Shown here piece by piece: positions 54,659 through 64,000 of a stretch of 64,000 nucleotides of DNA. Made by a program: the position numbers and the translations under genes. This DNA is from Tubulanus polymorphus (Eukaryota > Nemertea > Palaeonemertea > Tubulaniformes > Tubulanidae): contig NC_134032.1 of assembly GCF_964204645.1 (NCBI RefSeq), positions 1,762,916-1,826,915 on the forward strand, given 5' to 3'. Numbering within the stretch: position 1 is the first letter of the stretch; every line of letters starts with the position of its first letter. Below the pieces are notes generated by a model. It made no database searches. It saw only the letters and a list, made by a program, of their open reading frames with translations, and was not told where the DNA came from.

Positions 54659-55650
54659 CTAGATGAGGCTATGTGCCTTTTTTATAAAAACTGCAAGATT
54701 CCTTAGGACGTTTGGGTTTTCTGACGTAAAAAGGTTCATAAATTTTCTTATATTAGGAAACGTTACTATTTGTTGCGGTATGTACCGACTTCTTAAACTT
54801 TCGAAAAAAGTACACTCCATTATAAAATGGTATTCGTCGCCGATTTGCCCTAGGTTACATTTGGTACAAAGTCGTTCATTTCGGGGGATATTTTCATATC
54901 TTCTTGTTTCAATCGGTAGATTATGATTAGAGCAACGAAACCGTATTACATTTGTCCTGAGGTCAAATGGTAGTGCTAATGAACATACTTCCCGCCCCCA
55001 ATTCGGCTTAATAATTCTATAGGTATCTAGTTTTGTTGAAGCTGCGATAGTCTGGTGCCATTTCTGTTTGAATTGATCTTGTAAACATAATTTAACAGTT
55101 TCTGATAAATACCGGATATTCGGGAAAGATTGTTCGTACCAAATGTAACCTAGACCACAGTTTTCTAAGATAGACTGAATACAAGTGATCCATTTACTGG
55201 TCTTACCATTTACATGATTTTTTATTAGGATACGATACATTTTACTAGAATGAGTGTTGCTCTCTGTGATCAGATGTCCCCAAAACTTAACCATTCTGAC
55301 TTTTATTTGTATTTCAAAAGGAAAACGACCTAATTCTCCATAAACCATAGCATTTGGAGTTGCACGTTTCAATTTCAATAAGTATTTGCAGAACATTAGG
55401 TGTATTTTCTCGATTGCATCTAAGTTCGAGAAACCCCATATTTCACTACCAAAGGTAAGGATCGATCCCACCATTGCATCAAAAATTTTAAATGCAATGT
55501 CTATAGTTAGGGAGTATTGCTGTACTTTTTTAAGAACAAAAAATAGTGCTTTTTTTGCTAGGTCACAGATATCTTTTTTGCATTTAGCGAAATTTCCAGT
55601 ATAATTAAAGTGTACTCCCAAATACCTAAAGTCAGATACTGTATCCAAGG
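54659..55650 (-). pseudogene. 5'-truncated LINE reverse transcriptase C-terminus
   Basis: An intact frame of about 330 codons reading DTVSDFRYLGVHFNYTG..., the region just after the reverse transcriptase catalytic core. It then has FGSEIWGF, thumb-like segments, and a terminal CTKCNLGQIGDEYHFIMECTFF zinc-knuckle block of the zf-RVT type. The catalytic YADD part and everything upstream are missing, as expected of a 5'-truncated non-LTR insertion. A smaller relative lies at 19423-19641. Confidence 0.8.
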
Positions 55651-56224
55651 ATAAAGTAATGGCATTTAACAGCTGGGAAACAATGGTAAAGTAAGCAAAG
55701 GCAAACTAGGGGAAATGTAGATTCAAGTAAATTTAGAAACAAAGGACACAAACTAAAGTTATTAACACGTGAGGACAAGCTAAGGGGGGATTCGATGAAA
55801 ACAAAGAGAAGGAACATGAAAGGCGATAATCAGTGAATGAGTGGAAACAAGCAAGCGATGTACAAGGCAAACAATGGAGGGAATTAATATAACGGGGGTA
55901 CAAGAGAAGCGAGAACCCGTTATTCAAATTAACACCATTTTTCCGAGTTTTCGATAACCAGGGCCGATTCCATAATAGGTCGTTTAATTTTTTCCGGGCA
56001 GGGGAAAATTATGGGGGCATTTTCAAAATCAAAATTGTGGCTGGTTTCGTATACGTGATGGGCAACACCACTTTCAGGCTTAAAATTCATTCCTTTAATG
56101 TTCACGGATCGTGTAAATCGTGCCCGGTTTCACCAACATATATTTTAATACAGACTTTGCAGGGAATTTTATATACACCAATGTTCAGGTGTTCAATTTT
56201 GGGGGAGTTATGAGTTAGATTATG

Positions 56225-56725
56225 ACTACTGTCTGTCACACCTGCTCTCCGTGCGACGTTTTGGTCCGTAATTTCGTTAATAATCGGTTTATCTACTTTT
56301 ATTACGCATCAATTTGTTCAGTGAGGAATTTGCATTCAGAAATAAACAACAATTTTCACTAAAGTTGTTTTTGTTTTCATTTATGAGCGATAGTTTACTC
56401 GGCATACGCTCGCGTAATGCTGAAAAACAACTGCTCCGCGGACTCGCAGAAACGTAACAGTGACGTCATCACCTGCTCATTAGCATATCAAAATAGTAGG
56501 TGGCGCCACGTGACGGACCATACAAGCCGTTTTTCAGCACTACGCGAGCGTATGCTAGGTAAACTATCGCTGATAGATGATAACACAAACAAATTTATGC
56601 CAGTTCATGATTTATTTCTGAATGCAAATTCCTTACTGAACAAATTAATGCATAATATTTACAGATCAACCGATTATTAACGAAATTACGGACCAAAACG
56701 TCGCACGAAGAGCATGTGTGACAGC
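56225..56725. mobile_element. Fold-back element inside the Penelope-like remnant
   Basis: 56225-56345 and 56600-56725 are inverted copies (ACGTTTTGGTCCGTAATTTCG and complement). An inner pair (GCGATAGTTTAC...GCATACGCTCGCG) is inverted around 56480. It separates the reverse transcriptase part from the endonuclease part. No coding capacity. Confidence 0.6.
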
Positions 56726-57359
56726 CAGTAGTTGTTGTTGGAGAGGGTTGTAGATTTTTCCAGAAAAGGAACAAAAGGTACAACAAAAGGCTGCTGTTTA
56801 CGCGCGCCTGTCCCTTGAGAATTACAGAAATGGGAACGACAGGAGGAATAATGCAGGTCTGATCCACTGTGGGTAGGTTTCCTATAAACTGAGAATTTTA
56901 AACAATACAAACAATTGTGAATACGAACAACAAGGAAAGGGATTTTCCCATCAACTTCCAATTTAAACGTGGAGTTCAAGGAGGGATAAAAAGAGTTAGT
57001 AAATGTAAGAAATACAGTCAGCCCCCGATATACCGCCCACAATCGGTGCATAATGATTCTGGCGGTATCGAGAGTATGGCGGTATATCGGGGTGTTTTAT
57101 TATGTATTTGTATTGAGATGTACATTGAGAAAACCTGTCGGTAGGCGGGGATGGCAGTAAATGGGAGGGTGGTATATCGGGGGTTGACTAGATCAATATC
57201 AAAGTCACGAGGTATAAGGGTCATCAGCGTATCGTAACCATAGTTTAGGGGGAGTATCCATGTTATTCGGTTTCAACGTGTTCAAGGAATAGATTCGCTA
57301 GAACGGGGCTAAGCGGGTTCCCCGATAGCCATGCCAAAAACCTGTTCGAAATATGAATT

Positions 57360-57495
57360 GTTGAAACTAAAGACGAACGAGAGAAATCCGACAATAACGA
57401 AGCCAAGATTGGGAAATTCTATATCCGAATGATCGTATTTGAGAAGCGACGTTTCGGCTAACAACTGTTAGCCATCATCAGGCGTACTGAAAACA
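57360..57495 (-). repeat. Penelope-like end with hammerhead-like core
   Basis: The minus strand has CTGATGA, GGCTAACA/TGTTAGCC and GAAACGTC at 57452-57482, similar to the two copies around the 52917 receptor gene. Confidence 0.6.
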
Positions 57496-57900
57496 AAAGC
57501 ACTGAAGAAGGAGTTCTGAGTGCAATGTTTAATTAATCGGGTAATGCAATCAGTAGGAATGTCAAAATTAAAATCCAACGAAGGACGTTTACGTTTACGA
57601 AAATCCAGCGTAGGCCTACGAGGAACATTGGTATAAAAAGAGAACTAGCGTCAAACGAAATGAATCTATCGTTACCAGGAATAATGTGTTCTAATAAATC
57701 TGGCTTGTGTCGTAAATGCGAGGGGGAGAAAGAACCAAAACCGGGGATAATTGTTCAGCCAGATAAACGATAAGAGGGCGAATTAGAATTAGATACAATT
57801 TGGCGCAGCGGAACATCTTTCTTATGGATTTTAGGGAGCCCATAGATATATAAGGTAGGGAGGGTAGACGTGATTGAAATTTCGGAAGCACGTCTTTGGA

Positions 57901-59030
57901 GTCCGGAAACCGTTGAACAATACCAGACCGATTCTTAATGAATTAGATGATTAAATGAAGCTTGCATGCGTGAGAGGGGTTTTGATTTCAATTGTTTATT
58001 TACAGTCGACTGTTCGTCCATTCGTCCAGTTATCCAGTCAGCTGTGCGTGCACTCTGTACGCGTTGTATTTCAAATTGTGCGGATGAATATAAACATGTA
58101 ATTTGTCCTAGAACTACTTTAACCGGATCATAATACACTTAGGCGGGGTTTGGTTACAAGATACAGATTGATACCTGTTTTATAAAAAATACAATGGACA
58201 CTCGTTACCACGAAACACACACCGGTTTGACTATTTCATATGGCTGAATAATTACTTCACCAACCTTAAGGATTTCACCTACCTACAGTAAGACGATGAT
58301 GACATCCAATACTAGACGGATTCCGAACTCGGCAGGAGCGAAGAAGCGCAGAGTCCTTACATCATCCCAGCTTTACAGGGCGGCTCTAATAACTCAACAG
58401 ATGCAAGGGCGAGTTTTAAACCAGGCCCGTACACATAATTTTCCAGAAAGGGGGGGGGGTCTACTTGGGGGGGGGGCGAAAAAGGCACCCAAGTGGTGGT
58501 GGTGGTGGCCGAATTGTTGCGATCGGCGCAAGCGCGACGCATAGGGGATGAGAAAATGTGTATATTTTACTCTTGTTTTTAGATCAAATTCCTGTAATCT
58601 GGACCATAAACAAGGGTGGACCCCGGGACTACTCTAGTACAACTTATAATGAAGGGCATTATCAACGGAAAAAATAACACAAAAATGAGGAGGGGGCTGG
58701 GGCCTTTTTTGGTGAAAATTATCTGCCTTGTCTTGAACTTTTTGGATTAATAGAGATGACTAAAGGACGGTGCCCTTTCTCGTTTTGGTTTCGGAATCGA
58801 TTGACGACCGAATTTGGCCCATTTGTTTAGAATTATCTACCTCGTTTGTGAAAATGTGCCCTTTTCTACTTTTTTGATTGTTAGGGACGACTTTTTACTT
58901 TAGAGATGAAATGTTTGAGTGAGAAAATTTTTTGACGTCAAAAATTTGAAAAATGGTGGCACTTTCACCAAAGGGGAACCGAACCCCACGAACGCCCCCT
59001 ATGTATGGGCCTCTACACTACGATCGAATG
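57901..59030. other. Non-coding, low-complexity stretch
   Basis: Holds G-rich and GGT-rich runs (about 58448-58510) and a diverged copy of the dispersed repeat with CCCCACGAACGCCCCC (about 58855-59010). The 82-codon open frame at 58296-58544 runs through the GGT tract and has no homology support. Confidence 0.4.
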
Positions 59031-59039
59031 ACTGATAGA

Positions 59040-59740
59040 ACATGTTAAAATTTGGTACTGAATTGCGCCAGGTCAATGTCAACTTCACTTATTAATGTAT
59101 TTCAATAGTTTACTAGTTTTACACACGTGACTGGGCAGGAATTGTTTGGATAAAGAGACTCTTAATTTACACTTGTCGCAGGTTTGACCAGAATGACAAA
59201 CTTTACACACAGAACAAAATGGTTTCATTAGAAGTTTTATTAAAATCTCATACAAAGTTTTTATTCAATATTGTAAAACGATTTCTGCGATGTCTTCACT
59301 TTCTGAGGATGCTCTCCATATAGGCTTATCTTCACGTCGCTCTGGACCAGACAGAGTCCAACATAAAACAGAAATTTACAATCAACCTCACTTCAGTTCA
59401 TATATTCGAATCATTTGTTGATTTTTCAGAAGGACAACTGCATAAATTTGAAATATGAATTCTGACGACCTAACGACGATGAATTCAGCGAGGTTGACTA
59501 GTGTACTGGTGGCAAGGCGTTGGGTTTCAGTGAACGAGAAGCTCATCTTGTCGGCCGCGAAATGCAAAACCTAGTCACTCTAAAAGTCAGTCGCCGTGGT
59601 GGGCCGGAACGCCGTCCTGTGCCCACCAACGTCACCTCATAAGCCTCCTCCAAGAAAACTCTACGACAAGTGTAAATTAGCAAAGGCGACATCTGTTGCG
59701 TTTTTTTAGAACCAACCCTTTGTTGTCACCATAATCTGCA
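59040..59740 (-). repeat. Dispersed repeat related to 23.5-24.9 kb
   Basis: 59040-59185 is the reverse complement of about 24760-24885, and 59500-59720 matches the complement of 23575-23740 (GGGCCGG...GTCCTGTGCCCACC, CTACGACAAGTGTAAATTAG, GACATCTGTTGCG). Confidence 0.6.
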
Positions 59741-61284
<1,544 letters not shown>

Positions 61285-62440
61285 CTGGATGACTGGCCGA
61301 CTGGGTGAGTGGATGAGTGGACGACTGGATGAGTGGACGACTGGATGAGTGGACGAGTGGACGACTGGATGAGTGGACGACTGGATGAGTGGACGACTGG
61401 ATGAGTGGACGACTGGATGAGTGGACGACTGGATGAGTGGACGACTGGATGAGTGGACGACTGGATGAGTGGATGACTGGATGAGTGGACGACTGGATGA
61501 GTGGACGACTGGATGAGTGGACGACTGGATGAGTTGACTACTGGATGAGTGGACTACTGGATGAGTGGACTACTGGATGAGTGGACGACTGGATGAGTGG
61601 ACGACTGGATGAGTGGACGACTGGATGAGTGGACGAGTGGACGACTGGATGAGTGGAGTACTGGATGAGTGGACGACTGGACGAGTGGATGAGTGGACGA
61701 GTGGAAGACTGGACGAGTGGATGAGTGGACGACATGAGTGGACGACTGGATGAGTTGACGCCTGGATGAGTGGACTACTGGATGAGTGTCCGACTTGATG
61801 AGTGGACGCCTGGATGAGTGGACTACTGGATGAGTGTCCGACTTGATGAGTGGACGCCTGGATGAGTGGACGCCTGGATGAGTGGACGACTGGATGAGTG
61901 GACGCCTGGATGAGTGGACGCCTGGATGAGTGGATGACTGGATGAGTGGAGTACTGGATGAGTGGACGAGTGGATGAGTGGATGAGTGGACGCTTGGATG
62001 AGTGGACGACTGGATGAGTGGACGACTGGACGAGTGGACGACTGGATGAGTGGACGAGTGGACGACTGGATGAGTGGACGCCTGGATGAGTGGCCGACTG
62101 GATGAGTGGATGACTGGATGAGTGGAGTACTGGATGAGTGGACGACTGGACGAGTGGATGAGTGGACGAGTGGACGACTGGATGAGTGGACGCTTGGATG
62201 AGTGGACGACTGGATGAGTGGACGACTGGACGAGTGGACGACTGGATGAGTGGACGAGTGGACGACTGGATGAGTGGACGCCTGGATGAGTGGCCGACTG
62301 GGTGAGTGGATGAGTGGATGAGTGGACGAGTGGATGAGTGGACGAATGGATGAGTGGACGACTGGATGAGTGGACGACTGGATGAGTGGACGACTGGATG
62401 AGTGGACGACTGGGTGAGTGGACGACTGGACGCCAGTCTC
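61285..62440. repeat. 16-bp minisatellite (GACTGGATGAGTGGAC)
   Basis: About 70 units of 16 bp, interspersed with 6- and 10-bp variants (GACGAGTG, GACGCCTG). Since 48 bp is 16 codons, it stays open on the minus strand as a Ser/His/Pro-rich frame of 303 codons; this is a repeat effect, not a gene. Confidence 0.9.
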
Positions 62441-63129
62441 CTAGTAACCCAGTCGCTCAGAATACCATGTAACCTGCGCACGGTTTTCGAATCGCGTCAA
62501 AATGAAGAACTGAATGGCACTATTAACGACGTATGGAATAAGTTCCTACACCCTTGCACTATTACCCGTATTCTAAACATGGGATGACTGGGCCCTGGCA
62601 TGCGACTAAACCAATAAAAGCGTCGCGGGAGACTCCCATGATGTAGTTTTCAGTTTAGATTTTCGGAACCGATTAAGTCGGAAAAATATCCAGTATTAGC
62701 TCAAAGAAATGCTGTTTTTCATGAAACATGAACTAAAGTGATAGTCGAACAATGAATATTATTGATGTAATTATTATAATATTGTGTGTAAATCGATCAA
62801 TCAAACTGACCAAATATAAATTCAACTTACGCAAACACGTAATGTATCCTAAACGCGACGAACAGCGCCTTCAAACGAACGACAGTCTGAAGGCGACAGA
62901 CACACTCCGGTTCGGTATGTTTAGTGTAGGTGGTCGTTGGAGCGGTGAATTGATTAGGTCTCTATTACTTCACAATGAATGCGATGAATAGACTCGGAAC
63001 TCTGGCGCGTACGAATAAAACTAGTGCATTTCTACTAAAACGAAATCGAGCGATTTGACATAACCCGCAAAGAATTCGGCCGGGAAAATTTTTTAGTGTA
63101 AAGCAGGTAATTTCTGATACAATATATCC
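62441..63129. other. Intergenic, no gene seen
   Basis: No supported coding exon. Confidence 0.35.
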
Positions 63130-64000
63130 AACTCATATATTGCAAAATCCGGTCGCTCAAAAGTCACTCGCGCTATCATGAATTCCGCGTCGGGCCGGAG
63201 CGCCATCCCGTGCCCGCCGAACTAACCTCCTCAAGTCTCCCGAGAAAACTCTACGACAAGTGTAAATTAGCGAAGGTGATATCTGTTGGATTTTCCTGAA
63301 CCATTCTCAGTGTCACCACAATCTACGAACCCAGAACCGTAATCTTCATATTATAACGATAAGGCGCCATTACGTAAAATAGTTAAACCCGATCACATGA
63401 CCAACAATTCTATTTTAACCCGGTTAATCGTCCTTGACCGATCGGATAGCCTATTTGAGATATATTTCCATTTCAGGTCTTTTGACGACCGTAGAACGTG
63501 TAATATAGTTAAATCCGAATTTGCTTTCATTCCAAATCACCATATTCAAGATGATTCTTTAGAAAAAAAGAAATTTAAATATTCTAATTTACGAATGATG
63601 TTGTTTATAAAGTCTTTTTTGAAAGGTAGCCTATTGGGGTAGCCTACCTAACATTCAAATATGCTTTTCGATTCGATAGCCGATTGAACGTGTGATGATT
63701 AAACTACGGCGCTGTTCATAAATGTCTCGGACGATTGAACCGGTTACAAGCGGGCTACAAGTCGGTTTTACATTTCATAATCCAGTTCATGAAATGAATC
63801 GATCTTTACGAGATGAATTATAATCCGGTAGAACTACTCTGAACTCAAATCCTTTAATATCGAGTGACCATATTTAACTTGAACAGAAATTTTAGAACTA
63901 TTGCGACAATAGAATATTGATTGGTCTACTTAAAACTCAAATACAAATCACTGGTCACAAATTAATACGAGGTAGGAGTACCAGGGTTCTACTGTATTTG
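63130..64000 (-). repeat. Dispersed repeat, copy 2 (runs off window)
   Basis: Reverse complement of 21630-22150 plus 23290-23770 without the 1.1-kb LINE-containing segment, so it shows the pre-insertion state. Confidence 0.7.

Larger units (their letters stand above)
55930..57900 (-). pseudogene. Degenerate Penelope-like retroelement
   Basis: Minus-strand pieces in several frames, 5' to 3': [14 protein letters not shown] (about 57785-57850); the FGMAIG...PLSPVLAN block (about 57290-57350), split by an extra base; VDGKIPFLVVRIHN...FSVYRKPTHSG (about 56860-56960); and, beyond a fold-back insertion, a GIY-YIG-type segment GVYKIPCKVCIKIYVGETG (56125-56190) with HHVYETSHNFDFENAPIIF (about 56020-56080). 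This order, reverse transcriptase then GIY-YIG endonuclease, defines Penelope-like elements. Stops and frameshifts make it non-functional. Confidence 0.8.

Noticed and set aside
61538-62481. 303-codon minus-strand frame rich in SSTHPVVHSS
   Set aside because: Entirely the 16-bp minisatellite, kept open by its period; no start context or homology.

Overview
The window is animal nuclear DNA carrying one integrated virus-like element. The flanks hold short exons split by GT-AG introns, a family of intronless seven-transmembrane (7TM) receptors, two copies of a METTL27-like methyltransferase, tRNA-derived SINE pieces, LINE and Penelope fragments, and long satellites. This fits an invertebrate; the sequence alone does not name the species.

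Region 1 (1-11 kb) is an inverted duplication. A five-exon METTL27-like gene lies on the minus strand at 459-2068 and again on the plus strand at 7733-9662, next to intronless receptor genes (1-302 partial, 2853-3806, 10074-11024). The right arm is split by a 1.9-kb insertion (5735-7630) with a 5-bp target duplication. The insertion carries six 69-bp repeats with hammerhead-ribozyme-like cores. Region 2 (12-18 kb) is a second, unrelated 7TM gene, which I assembled from five exons (11984-18009, 599 codons). Region 3 (18-34.8 kb) has almost no genes: MITEs, fold-back elements with tRNA-like ends, a LINE endonuclease fragment, a 3.6-kb satellite of 84-bp units with an internal 840-bp duplication, and a cluster of palindromes.

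Region 4 (34819-51468) is a complete-looking 16,650-bp Polinton/Maverick (adintovirus-like) element. It has a 6-bp target duplication (GCCATT) and 93-bp terminal inverted repeats starting AG and ending CT. It is far more AT-rich than the flanks. It encodes protein-primed DNA polymerase B, an rve integrase with chromodomain, a packaging ATPase, a double-jelly-roll major capsid protein, a candidate penton, an OB-fold-like protein, several membrane proteins and a zinc-ribbon protein whose C-terminal half resembles the poxvirus/NCLDV late factor VLTF3. Three features make it unusual. (a) A LAGLIDADG intein interrupts polymerase motif C. (b) Fourteen of fifteen gene starts are fused to the octamer WATAAATG, much like the poxvirus TAAATG late promoter. 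(c) Three genes continue in the +1 frame exactly at a stop codon, and the downstream halves of two have no start signal of their own. Together these suggest NCLDV-style late transcription, perhaps with help from a co-infecting large virus, and possible programmed +1 frameshifting. No adenain-type protease was found.

Region 5 (51.5-64 kb) has a fourth receptor gene (52917-53855) between direct repeats with hammerhead-like cores, a 5'-truncated LINE, a decayed Penelope-like element with a fold-back insertion, microsatellite and minisatellite arrays, and, at the right edge, an inverted second copy of a dispersed repeat also seen at 21.6-23.8 kb.
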